DNA of 25,966 bases, taken from contig JAQGDQ010000348.1 in the NCBI GenBank assembly GCA_030141605.1, forward strand, positions 225,001-250,966. The letters are read 5' to 3'. Origin of the DNA: Tubiluchus corallicola (Eukaryota > Priapulida > Priapulimorpha > Priapulimorphida > Tubiluchidae). Of this stretch, positions 1 to 9,092 are shown piece by piece. The position numbers and the translations under genes were made by a program. Numbering within the stretch: position 1 is the stretch's first letter; the number at the start of each line of letters is the position of its first letter. The notes under the pieces were generated by a model. That model saw only the letters and a list, made by a program, of their open reading frames with translations, was not told where the DNA came from and made no database searches.

Positions 1-116
1 TCCTCTCCTCTCCTCTCCTTTCCTCTCCTCTCTTTACCTCTCATCTCATCTCCTTTCCTCCCCTCTCATCTCCTCTTCTTTCCTCCCCGCTCCTCTCTTC
101 TACTCCCTCAGCTGCT
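1..116. repeat. polypyrimidine CCTCT-type simple repeat
   Basis: Nearly pure C/T on the plus strand, built from imperfect TCCTC/TCTCC pentamers. It runs off the left edge of the window, so its true length is unknown. No coding or regulatory role is visible. A purine/pyrimidine mirror tract like this can form triplex DNA; that is an inference. Confidence 0.9.
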
Positions 117-240
117 GGACTTCTGCTGCTACTGTTACTACTGCTGCTGCTGTTGCTATTACTGTTGCTGCCTCTGGCGCTGTTATTGTTGTTGTTGTTA
201 TTGTTGTCACTGCTGGTGGTGATGGTTCTACTTCTGCCTA
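117..240. repeat. degenerate CTG/TTG trinucleotide repeat
   Basis: Imperfect runs of CTG, TTG and TTA triplets (for example CTGCTGCTGTTGCT near 142 and a TTGTTGTTG run near 187) follow directly on the polypyrimidine tract. No open frame spans the tract with protein-like composition, so it is a simple repeat rather than a poly-Leu or poly-Gln coding exon. Confidence 0.8.
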
Positions 241-643
241 CAGTTTTTGCTTTAGTAAATAAATTGCAGCAGGTTCATAATCAGTCCATCTGCAAGTCAC
301 TGCAATAGTCAAACTCACAAAGGGACAAAAAACTAGTTAATGACTTTTCTAAATGAGACCTATGCTGGCAGAGTTGTCCACTCCCTGTGTCCAGTGTCAC
401 CCACTGGAAGGGGTCCACTCTCAGTGTCCAGTGTCTTACCCACTTGGATGCATGTGACTTTTCCATTGAAGAGAGAAGGAGCATTACGACAAAAGAAACC
501 ATCCAGGAGTTTTTTACCTGCTACCCTCCATTTATTAACTAGGTTTACACCTGCTTAACTTTTTTTGCGTATTCATTGCAGCCACACGCACGCCGTGACC
601 ATTCAGCTGTTCATCCACATGCTGCTTATATGAGCATATGGGC
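241..643. other. no recognisable feature
   Basis: Unique-looking sequence. Short open frames on both strands overlap each other and show no family motif, start context or splice signals. A local near-duplication (CCAGTGTCACCCACTGG near 391 and CCAGTGTCTTACCCACTTGG near 427) is present but short. I see no gene here. Confidence 0.5.
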
Positions 644-878
644 CAGTGACAGCTCGTAGCTAAAATGCGCACAACAGCCAAACACCACGTTGCTGGAACT
701 GTGAGCGCACTGTACTGGGCTGTGAAGCAAACAGTACTACCCTCATGTGCTCTGGTTCTGTACAAGTATAAAGAAAGAACTAAGTAAAAAAGACTTGTTA
801 TTTTGAACATTAATGGTAATATCGAGTGAAAATGCGTGGGGCTGCAGTTCCACACTACCTATACACGAGCTGCCACTG
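644..878 (-). mobile_element. short hAT-type MITE, family E copy 1 (235 bp)
   Basis: The left end CAGTGACAGCTCGTA and the right end CACGAGCTGCCACTG are imperfect inverted repeats of the CAGTGGCGGCTCGTG type, characteristic of hAT-superfamily termini. The interior from about 700 to 860 matches, in inverted orientation, the element at 11173-11623: shared blocks include GGGCTGTGAAGCAAACAGTA, the AAAGAAAGAACTAA stretch and the GCTGCAGTTCCAC block. It is about half the length of that copy, so it is internally deleted. No 8-bp target duplication survives. It encodes no transposase and is non-autonomous; open frames across it are chance. Confidence 0.75.
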
Positions 879-1315
879 AGATTCAAGGGGCAACACGCGA
901 GTGCGTCGTTATTTAAACAAAATGCATTTTGAAATTTCCCGTTCCAGCCCATGTCAAATGGCTTGACAGTGAAGTGAATTAAAATGTAGTCGACGCGATT
1001 GAACTGCATGGAACTTGTCATCAAAGTCAACCCTCCCTTCCTCCGCTTTACATTTCTCCGTTTGCATTCGTTTTACTGAAATGGATGGAAATTGGACAGC
1101 GCATTTCAGTCACGTATTTGAACCCGTTATTAAACGTGTTAGGCAATCGGAAATTTGATCTAGATGTATTGATGAAAAACGTTGAATTGGCAAGAACAAA
1201 CTTTGCACGCGTTTTGCATCGTCTTGAACCCATACGCGTGGGCTTCTTTCGTGCTGCTGCTAAACGAATTGTAGCCTCAAATGTTTAATACAGAGGTTGC
1301 TAAAGCTCGTCTTGT
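879..1315. other. no recognisable feature
   Basis: A 67-codon open frame (1085-1288, +) and an overlapping minus-strand frame exist, but neither has a recognisable motif or good start context, and no splice signals frame them. Family C sequence starts at the right end of this stretch. I do not call a gene. Confidence 0.45.
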
Positions 1316-2012
1316 ACTAAATTTGAAGCATAAGGAAACCATCCACTTGCATAAAGCTCTAAAATTCGTCTTGAAATTTTATACCACTTTACGTACAGCC
1401 TTTTTGCATGCAGGGCTTACTCCGGCAGTAACGCTGTATAAAACGTGTGAATTTTAACTCCCGCGATGACCGTTAGGTGCAGCCATTTTGACGATAAGTC
1501 ATTTGAAACAAGTTTAGACAACATTGAGTAAAGTTTGAAAAAATAATCAGAGCATTCGTAGCACACACCTCACTAACTAAGTAACATTTTAAGGTACTAT
1601 ATGTTGTCAGTAAGATTAAAATACGTTTTTTGGTTAGTGAGTGGTGCACCCTGGAGGTGAGTCAGCGATATTTTACCAATTGGTGAAAACATTTTAGATA
1701 ATTAATAATTTTCTTTACCAGTTACGTAAGTTTTTCCAGCAGGTAAGCGAAACGCTAAGTAATATAACTTTCAATGGAAAGTTTTTTGGGACGTAGTTTA
1801 AAGTTTCCCTTTCTTCTCTGATTTACGTTGTGCGTATGTGACGTCTTGTAATGGCGCCGTCGGAACAGTATTGCGAGAGTTTTAAAATGAAAACAAACAA
1901 AAAATCCTTTCAACGCGAGTACGATATATGCATAAAATTGCATAAGGTATTTTAATTTTTCAAGACGATTTTTCTGAAACCTACTTCAGGTACCCTTTTT
2001 CTTGTCCTTTAA
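1316..2012 (+). mobile_element. TTAA-type non-autonomous element, family C copy 1
   Basis: Directly repeated at about 17858-18450 with high identity over several hundred bases, including the blocks AAAATTCGTCTTGAAATTTT, CTCCCGCGATGACCGTTAG and AGAGCATTCGTAGCACACAC. The right end CTTGTCCTTTAA stops at TTAA (2009-2012). Its complement TTAAAGGACAAG resembles the termini of families A and B. The left end is unclear and may be truncated. Relative to the other copy it holds an extra segment of about 90 bp (about 1657-1742). No coding capacity. TTAA flanks suggest the Kolobok or piggyBac superfamily; the superfamily is inference. Confidence 0.75.
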
Positions 2013-2138
2013 CTAGAACAAAAAATTGTTGGAGTTTTGTCAGAAGTAGAAAGATCTGGATGATTACTAACTTTCAGAGTTTATAAATATGGCGTTAATT
2101 GTCTAACAAATATCCAGTTTCAACTAATTACTATTTCT

Positions 2139-3067
2139 ACCAGGAACAGTCACTCGCGTGTCAGGTAGAGAAACGAAACGGTCCTTCCACACTTCGTTAT
2201 CAGAATACCAGGATCAGTCACTCGCGTGTCAGGTAGAGAAACGAAACGGTCCTTCCACACTTCGTTATCAGAATACCAGGAACAGTCACTCGCGTGTCAG
2301 GTAGAGAAATGTAACGGTCCATCCACACTTCGGTATCACAATACCAGGAACAGTCACTCGCGTGTCAGGTAGAGAAACGTAGCGGTCCATCCACACTTCG
2401 GTATCACAATACCAGGATCAGTCACTCGCGTGTCAGGTAGAGAAACGTAAAGCTCCATCCACACTTCGATATCAAAATACCAGGAACAGTCACTCGCATG
2501 TCAGGTAGAGAAACGTAACGGTCCATCCACACTTCGATATCAAAATACCAGGAATAGTCACTCGCGTGTCAGGTAGAGAAACGTAACGCTCCATCCACAC
2601 TTCGATATCACAATACCAGGAACAGTCACTCGCATGTCAGGTAGAGAAACGTAACGCTCCATCCATCAGAATACCAGGAACAGTCACTCGCGTGTCAGGT
2701 AGAGAAACTTAACGCTCCATCCACACTTCGATATCAAAATACCAGGATCAGCCAATCGCGTGTCAGGTAGAGAAACGTAAAGCTCCATCCATACTTCGAT
2801 ATCAAAATACCAGGATCAGCCAATCGCGTGTCAGGTAGAGAAACGTAAAGCTCCATCCACACTTTGATATCAAAATACCAGGAACAGCCAATCGCGTGTC
2901 AGGTAGAGAAACGTAAAGCTCCATCCACACTTCGATATCAAAATACCAGGAACAGCCAATCGCATGTCAGGTAGAGAAACGTAACGGTCCATCCACATTT
3001 CGATATCAGAATACCAGGAACAGTCACTCGCATGTTAGGTAGAGAAACGTAACGGTCCATCCACAAA
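2139..3067. repeat. minisatellite, 68-bp unit x 14
   Basis: The anchor TCAGGTAGAG (TTAGGTAGAG in the last unit) recurs at 2161, 2229, 2297, 2365, 2433, 2501, 2569, 2637, 2695, 2763, 2831, 2899, 2967 and 3035. Spacing is exactly 68 bp except for one 58-bp step (2637 to 2695), where part of the CACACTTCGATATC segment is lost. Units fall into sequence subtypes (CAGTCACTCGCG versus CAGCCAATCGCG; GAAACGGTCC in the first two units), so blocks of neighbouring units were amplified together. The unit length is not a multiple of three and no frame runs through. It is not CRISPR: repeats fill the array and there are no spacers. Confidence 0.97.
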
Positions 3068-3306
3068 TCACAAAATGCAGGTGATTTGCTAAAATATAAA
3101 CGATGCAGTCACTCGTTTGCTAATGAAACACTTCTGTTGATTACTTGCGTGCCGTAAAGCTTTCACAAACTCAACTATCTGACAGGAATTTATGATTGCG
3201 ATGATAATTACTTTTTATAATGCGAATACCGCTCTCGTCTTTTCTCGTTTTAGACGCGATTAATTTCAGCATTTTTCATTTCTCATTTTTTACCTGCTGT
3301 TGTTAG
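3068..3306. other. no recognisable feature (array to LINE spacer)
   Basis: AT-rich unique sequence between the minisatellite and the LINE-derived frame. No inverted repeats, open frame or promoter motif stands out. Confidence 0.4.
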
Positions 3307-3633
3307 CGATTTGATTTCATCGTAAATATTGCAGCAGTTGATTTGAGGTACGTTAAACCTAGAAAAATCCCGGCTGAGAATCGTGCATGCATATATTGTT
3401 TAAGAAATGAAATCGAAGACGAATTACACTTTGTTATAAAATTCCCATATTACAATGATCTTAGAGGAAAATTATATAATCACATCAGTGTAATTAAACC
3501 AGAATTTTTCCTTATGAGCGATGCTGATAAATTTTTATTCTTGATGGGAAGTAATGATTTAGAAGTAATTAAGGCATTTATTGATTATGTTGAAAAAGCG
3601 TTTTTAAGACATGATGAACAATATGTCATATAA
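3307..3633 (+). pseudogene. 3' end of a non-LTR retrotransposon ORF (Cys/His domain), 5'-truncated
   Basis: The frame is open from 3307 to the TAA at 3631-3633, with no convincing ATG. Recognisable sequence begins near 3331. The peptide has the layout of the region after the reverse transcriptase in many animal LINE ORF2 proteins: an Arg/Lys-Pro-rich lead, then Cys-x2-Cys, an IEDELHF block, P-Y-Y and NDLR. The family pattern is C-x2-C ... H-x4-C. Here the last Cys is Phe (IKFPYY where CP-Y is usual), so the metal site is broken. The reverse transcriptase and endonuclease domains are absent. It is a dead, 5'-truncated insertion, followed by an AATAAA-bearing AT-rich tail. It could instead be a host gene exon derived from a LINE, but I see no supporting evidence. 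Confidence 0.6.
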
Positions 3634-3860
3634 TGATCATATCATTGAAAGTGAGGTGAGTGACAATCTATTTTAAATACTAATCACTAAACTTTATATT
3701 TAAATAACTAAAATAACTAACAGGAAGATTTAATAATGTTTGTTTTATCAGTAATTGTTTTGTTTGTCTGCAGTGTCATTATATTTCAGAATTGAAATTG
3801 TACGTATGTCTTGTTTTTTCTTGTATTGTAATTTTTGCACTAATAAATAAATATGAAGTG
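3634..3860 (+). mobile_element. 3' UTR and tail of the LINE fragment
   Basis: AT-rich sequence after the stop codon ends with TGTATTGTAATTTTTGCAC followed by AATAAATAAATA near 3842-3852, a polyadenylation-signal-rich end typical of LINE 3' tails. The exact end and any target duplication were not resolved. Confidence 0.4.
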
Positions 3861-3975
3861 AATATTTATTTGGTGCTCTTTAAGGAAATCTTTTTGTACA
3901 CTTTGTTGACATATTTGATTATGTCAATTATGATGGACCAAAAATCTTTCAATATGAAAATTAAATGAAGCATCT

Positions 3976-4001
3976 TAATAATAATAATAATAATAATAAT
4001 G

Positions 4002-4092
<91 letters not shown>
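3976..4092. repeat. (AAT)n microsatellite, about 39 units
   Basis: Nearly perfect AAT repeat interrupted by two AATGAT steps. Open frames across it encode only Asn, Ile or Leu runs and are artefacts. Confidence 0.97.
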
Positions 4093-4094
<2 letters not shown>

Positions 4095-4149
4095 GTATAA
4101 TTGGAGAAGATGTAACTGTAATCCACACATTTAAATGTGGCGAAGACAC

Positions 4150-5952
4150 CTAGACTTGATTAGAAGATCATAAGTACTGGTCCTGTCACAAGCCTGTTCC
4201 ACTGAGTGATGAAAACCGGCTTGCGGTCAGCCGAGCTGTCGTTAGCGGCGCGTCTCCCCAGTACCAACTTTCAGCTGACTTGCAACAAAATCAACATTTG
4301 CAAAAAGGAAAGCGAGACGCGATTAACGGGAAAGCGGTTAAAACCTTTCCTTAGTGCTGCGCGCTAATCAATGATAATTTTCCCTTGCAAAGCCCAGCAT
4401 AAATGGGCAGTTATAGACGCCAGTCAGTAACAGTAAATGCTGCACCCAATAGGGAAATTGTTTCTAACACTGGTCTGACACGTGCCTCGGCTGTCAATGG
4501 CCTCTTTCAATAGCTCGCTAAATCACCCTAATTGCTTTGGCCTTACTCTAAATCACATTTTAACCTGTCTGGCCATGTCCGGTTGTTAGTGGATATGTAA
4601 TAAATGGGGTAAGAATTATACTAGCTGCATTCTGATAACTTAATTGATAACGTATGGCGGAATAATCGTTGCGGAGAGCGTGTCGTGTTGGTCTACTGGT
4701 CAATTTTGGCTTCTTCTGTTCTGCACTGTCCATTGCCCGTAGACAAATGGCTTTCAACAAACAGCATCTTTAATTCTACGAATCGTTAGATTTCCAGAAT
4801 TTTCTCATAAAGTATTTGTGGTATGCAAACGCTTCGTGGTCAGGTTTTATAGTTTGTTACGCATCTATATATAATTTTTCTCACAAAGCGTTTGTGGTGT
4901 GTTATGACTGTTCAAGCATTTGAGGCCATTATTTCTTGTGGTGTGTTAGCTTTACTATCGTCCTGATGACTGGTAAAAAAGCCACAGGAAAATGTAACCA
5001 CACATAATTGCTTACTTCTGCAACTTCTTCTTCTTTTTCAATGTTTTTCTTCTTGTATAAATGTTCATTTCTATTTTTATTTATCTAAAGTTTATTTCAG
5101 CACATAAAAATGTCATATAAAAGTTAAAAAATCCACTAAAAACTAAGAAATACTATACGTCATGCACTATATATTAAAAGATCCACGAAAATTTACAACA
5201 AATGTCATAAAAAATATGTACAGAATTTAAAAATACAAATCATTAGTAAGAACGCGGTTATTTTCTCTATAAATCATGCCATCTTCTAAAATGCCATCTT
5301 CTTTACATTGATACACTTTACAAAACATTCTCTAGATTTTGTGAAGTAACAACGCGTGACACTGACTGATGAGTCAGTCCATAACTTATTCGTGGACTCC
5401 GGTCTTTTGCCCTGCAAAAAATGCAAGCTTGAGAACGTGAAAACCCACTTTTTTCCATCCAAATACCCCACGACCCACCTTTCTTTCTAATGTAACTGTG
5501 ATCCCCCGACCCTGCTTGGTGGATCGTCTGCTTGGATTCAAATTTCCCATTACTATACATATAACGGCGGTGCGCTCTTACTTCGTGCAGGATTAGGATG
5601 TGATTACCCACAAATTAGAGAAGCTGTATTAGTTTGGAATCCCCTTTCTCGGCGTGTGTGTCTTGTCAGATCTCATACGCCTCAGTGGAGTGGAAACCCT
5701 GAGAACCTTCCAACTGTGCAGATTTTATTCGTTGCATAAAATTGCGTAGAATTTCCTGATGATGACAGCAAAGAAGCAGCTGCCGTCCGACAGACGAACA
5801 AATCTACTTTTAATGATGCATAAAGTAAATCGTCATAACGAACTAGTTTCTTTCTCTGCGTGCTTCGGCTCAGCGTTTGTTTGAATTTGATTGGCTGCCT
5901 GCCAATTCTTGTATTAGCTTGATGTAACTTCTTGCCGAAAAAATTCTGAGGC
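4150..5952. other. about 1.8 kb without a recognised gene
   Basis: The first 350 bases (4170-4520) have more balanced composition than their surroundings and match no other part of the window. This could be a conserved non-coding stretch or an unrecognised exon, but no splice-bounded frame is evident. About 5000-5280 is AT-rich with A-runs. Two overlapping minus-strand frames (5286-5471 and 5318-5611) carry no family motif I recognise. No tRNA or other RNA gene was seen. Confidence 0.4.
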
Positions 5953-5997
5953 AGTAAGCCTTTTCACAGTTTCGTTGTGCGCACGCGCAGTTGCTGA

Positions 5998-6010
5998 AGG
6001 TCAAAGGTTA
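5998..6010 (+). promoter_or_regulatory. DR1-type nuclear-receptor motif inside MITE D
   Basis: AGGTCAAAGGTTA is two AGGTCA-like half-sites spaced by one base, the DR1 layout bound by RXR, HNF4 and COUP-TF type receptors. The inverted match TAACCTTTGACCT is at 6264-6276. Occupancy is not shown; this is motif recognition only. Confidence 0.35.
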
Positions 6011-6263
6011 AGTGTACCAGAGCAACACGTCTTAACTACAGCCGTCACGTGACATGTGGGTTTAGCAAACCTGTCTGCCACATCGGTTCAGAAACTTTAG
6101 TCGTTTTACGTGGACTTTGCTTAATTATGCATTAATCTGTGCATAGAGTGATTTACTAGCAGGATCTTGTTTGGAAAAAATGAACTAGGTAAGGTTCTAG
6201 CTAGCTGTTAGAACTGTTACTGTTACAACAGCATGGGCTGTGAGGCGTTGTCAAGTGTACACT

Positions 6264-6276
6264 TAACCTTTGACCT
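6264..6276 (-). promoter_or_regulatory. DR1-type motif, opposite end of MITE D
   Basis: TAACCTTTGACCT is the exact reverse complement of the motif at 5998-6010 and lies about 120 bp before the exon's acceptor site. Same caveat: sequence match only. Confidence 0.35.
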
Positions 6277-6395
6277 TTCACGATCATCATCAATCGCTTG
6301 AACTGCTAGGGTTAACAAAGACACCAGTAGCTGATTGTCATACGTCATCATTTTTGTGAATTCTTATTTTTTATTCTTTATTTTCTTTTTTACAG

Positions 6396-6640
6396 GAAAC
6401 CAACGGTACGACTTGCACTGCAGATTGCTTGCAGCTGCCAGAACCTCCTCATTTCGACATACCCCCTCCCCCAGACATCTCTTGCATCATTCCGGATGCC
6501 TACCCACCTCCTCCGTGTACGGTCACCTCGGAGCAGTTGGCGGTTGCTACTAAACCGGATCCCCTAGTTTACAGTGTGGCTGTGGTATCTCTAGTCATTG
6601 GAGTCTTTCTAATATGTGGCCTTGTTTTAATGTATTACAG
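6396..6640 (+). CDS. internal exon: Cys/Pro-rich stalk plus single transmembrane helix
   Basis: The exon is framed by a long polypyrimidine tract ending TTTTTTACAG (acceptor AG at 6394-6395) and a strong CAG|GTAAGT donor at 6641. The frame starting at 6396 is open through the whole 245 bp: 81 codons plus two bases, so the exon begins in phase 0 and ends in phase 2. The peptide has an N-glycosylation sequon (Asn3-Gly-Thr), cysteines at 7, 11, 30 and 41, two Pro runs (23-26 and 37-40), then a hydrophobic helix at about residues 57-79 ending Met-Tyr-Tyr-Arg. This is the juxtamembrane and transmembrane exon of a type I single-pass surface protein, with ectodomain exons upstream and cytoplasmic exons downstream, outside or undetected in this window. 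Its bases are less AT-rich than the flanks. I do not recognise the family. Confidence 0.65.
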
Positions 6641-6646
6641 GTAAGT
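6641..6646 (+). promoter_or_regulatory. splice donor GTAAGT
   Basis: CAG|GTAAGT is a perfect consensus 5' splice site directly after the transmembrane codons. It ends the exon before the frame's stop at 6642-6644 (TAA within GTAAGT), which supports splicing over a C-terminal end. Confidence 0.6.
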
Positions 6647-6746
6647 TATGTTAGTTTTTTCTTTTTCTGTTGTTACTTCTTTGTTGTTATTCGTATAACT
6701 TTCCTTTTTCGATTTGCAAAACGTTTACCCCGAAGTTAATTAGCCT

Positions 6747-7541
6747 TTAAAGGAAGGAACAAGTCACTGAGCATGTTATGTTTATTTTTCTTTTATCACT
6801 TAAACTTAGAAAAATATGACAAAGAAAATTGCACAAAACTGTCTCCAAAGCTTAAATTTAAAATATACCACCTCTGAATAGAAATTTTCAGGCGTGGTGG
6901 TTGCCGCCATTCACTTGAAATTCATTACGTAACTGAGAAACTTCGTGATTTTTCGTAAGCGCGTCGTGGCTTTCCGTAAGCGCGCTGCTTAAACTAATTC
7001 AAACTTCTCCAGCTTACCTAATGTTCACGCAGAAATATTACAAAATTAGGTATCCGTTTTTTGGTAAAGATTTATTATACGTTTGACAAAGTTTGACACT
7101 GCGCAGCTTTTCTTCAGGACGAATGACGTCATTGGAGGAAAATGGGCATTGAAAATGGGAGCGTCCAAGCATGAAGTGATCGCGACTTTAAAGTGATTTA
7201 ACTTATTACACGAGGTGTTTGGGAAATTTGAAATTTGAATTTTTATCATAAAACTTGCTTAGTTTTAGTACAACACACTGAATGTCTTACAGTAGAGCAC
7301 TGTACTTCAATTTTCGCTTTCACAAACATGTGCAACACGCTCATGGAACATTTTTGATGTTGACAATTATGTTAGTTTGTGATATCATCAATAGTTGGGT
7401 TCGCCCGCCGTTAATTAAGTTTTTCATCTATTATTTAATTATCAGAAACGCTTTTGCAGTAAAAAATTGCATGAAAATGTATACTTTTTACTAGACTTGA
7501 AAATGGGGTAGTATATGAAAAATCATCCTATCTTCCTATAA
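6747..7541 (+). mobile_element. chimeric TTAA element: family B left part joined to family A right part
   Basis: It begins TTAAAGGAAGGAACAAGTCA (6747 on) and follows family B (copies at 9689-10152, minus, and 18907-19387, plus) to about 7215. From about 7225 it follows the right half of family A (shared AAACTTGCTTAGTTTTAGTA, CAGTAGAGCACTGTACTTCAA, GTTAATTAAGTTTTTCATC and GGGGTAGTATATGAAAAATC) and ends TCTTCCTATAA, a one-base-decayed TTAA terminus. The outer ends are still an inverted repeat pair. A TGACGTCA palindrome lies at 7124-7131. No transposase; the open frames on both strands across it are chance. Confidence 0.75.
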
Positions 7542-9018
7542 CCTTTCTAAACTGACAGTTTAAAAAATGCTAAATATAATTAACCTTTTTTTACACAACA
7601 AAAATTATCCTAAAGAACTTCAACGGTTAGGATCAATTTTGTAGGAGGTTCAATAGAGTAATTTTAATTAAACAGATCAATTAAGACCAGCTCAGTAATT
7701 CACTTGACACCAGCTCAACTCCCAAGGCCAGCTGATAGCAAAACCAACTTCAAAGAGATGGAAAAGTTTTATGGATTTTTCTGCGCACTTAAAAGACTAT
7801 TAACTCGTTACGCCTTGCGAAATGTTGGTGAAATAAATTATGCAACAGAGACATTATCCAGTATAATGCAGTTTACAACCGCCGCTGTTCCTATAATTCT
7901 TACACAGGGGAAACCCAAATGATTCTGGTAACATATCCATCCTGCGTAGGAAACACTCCATGATTACTGAGTAGAAAGTGTCACGGACTGTTGCAAGTGG
8001 AAAACAGTCGCGATTTTAAACACGTTGAAGCCGCATTCGTAGGTAGTTTTACCTTGCATGGCAAACGTGATATTAACCTTATACCTAACATAATTTTAGA
8101 TATTATGAATATCGAATGCTATAAAAGCCTTCTGCCAAACTAAATCGTTGGTAATGTCTAGATACTGTGTCGTAAAGAACACAGAAAATTACCCCTGTTT
8201 AGACGGCTTATCCACAAATCAGTTTTCATAAATGTTTATGCTTGTGTCAATTAATATTGTTTGTTTGTTGCGCTGCTATTAATGTTGCTTGTGTTTGTAA
8301 ATATTGTAAAATATATATGATAACATTATTTCATTTAAGTGTTTTTCCTTATTTTAGCAATTTAAAACACAAGTAAGTACGATGTTCTGCATATATACGC
8401 ATCTCTTTTTACTCGCGCTTTTCGGTTTTAGTTACTAAAGAAAGGGTAATTTAGGAACCCCGGATCTTCACGGTAAAAAGTATACATTTAAACAGCAGTA
8501 ATACTGTCAATGTTCCTCTGTCTTAAATATCTTGTGATTTAATTTAGAAGTGATTTTGATGATCTTTTATTTGTAAGATGCATTTAATCATTATATAAAA
8601 TGCATTGAAAATATTTAATAAATTATTAAATGATTGTTAAATTAGATAAAAGACTAATGTTGTACGTGGTTTGTAGGGTGTCGTGTGGCTTAGCAGATGG
8701 ATAATTTAGGAAGAAACAGTGACGTTTCTCTAAATACCAATTGTATTATTGTGAAAACCTGTAGTGTTCTGTGTCTTTCATAATCTTTACATGTTATAAT
8801 ACTGGAGCTGAATGTTTAAGGACTTCCGTGTTACTTACGAGTAACTATTGCATAGAAAAGAGTTACACTGCTGCAGTACCGCAAATCAAACTCAGGGAAA
8901 TTCTTAGAAAAAATTCGCTAATCTTTATCCCAGCATGTCATAAAAGAAAAGTCGGGCTCAGGGACGTAAAAAACGCGCGCAATTTGTGGCTTAACCCACG
9001 AAACAAATGATCAAAATG
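7542..9018. other. about 1.5 kb without a recognised gene
   Basis: AT-rich. Open frames at 7704-7922 and 8771-9010 lack motifs and splice context. Around 8466-8500, CGGTAAAAAGTATACATTTAA resembles an inner part of family A (minus sense) and may be a decayed scrap of it, but the match is too short to call. Confidence 0.4.
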
Positions 9019-9092
9019 TTAAAAGGGTAGGGCGTCAGAAATTTTTTTGCCCCCAGGGCGGCGCCACAAGCACTTGCTACACCACTCACTGG
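9019..9092 (-). mobile_element. possible terminal fragment of a hAT-like element
   Basis: Read on the minus strand from 9092, the sequence runs CAGTGAGTGGTGTAGCAAG, then a GC-rich stretch with GGCGCCGCCCTGGGGGC and a run of A. This has the look of hAT termini of the CAGTGGYGTAGC type. No second terminus or target duplication was found, so the call is weak. Confidence 0.3.

Larger units (their letters stand above)
5953..6310 (+). mobile_element. MITE, family D copy 1
   Basis: Starts with AGTAAGCCTTTTCAC, matching the terminal inverted repeat of the complete copy at 23442-23842, and matches the copy at 19572-19948 throughout (TCGTTGTGCGCACGCGCAGT, GTGATTTACTAGCAGGATCT, AACTAGGTAAGGTTC and others). 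Near each end sits AGGTCAAAGGTTAAGTGTA, in opposite orientations (5998-6016 and 6258-6276). The right end lacks the TIR of the complete copy and stops near GAACTGCTAGG. No coding capacity. It lies in the presumed intron, ending about 85 bp before the splice acceptor of the exon at 6396. Confidence 0.8.

Noticed and set aside
1085-1288. 67-codon plus-strand frame
   Set aside because: No motif, poor start context, an antisense frame open over the same bases, and no splice signals.
2161-3044. CAGGTAG in every 68-bp unit read as Zelda or Snail/ZEB sites
   Set aside because: The motif is short, and Zelda is an insect factor while nothing shows this is an insect. The repetition follows from the array itself.
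2139-3067. Regular 68-bp repeats considered as a CRISPR array
   Set aside because: The repeat fills the whole period with no variable spacers, no cas genes are present, and the context is animal DNA.
3866-4153. Poly-Asn, poly-Ile and poly-Leu frames
   Set aside because: Translation of the (AAT)n microsatellite in different registers.
5286-5611. Two overlapping minus-strand frames (61 and 97 codons) considered as an exon
   Set aside because: No recognisable domain, no splice pair fitting either frame, and both registers are open together. Kept as undecided non-coding.
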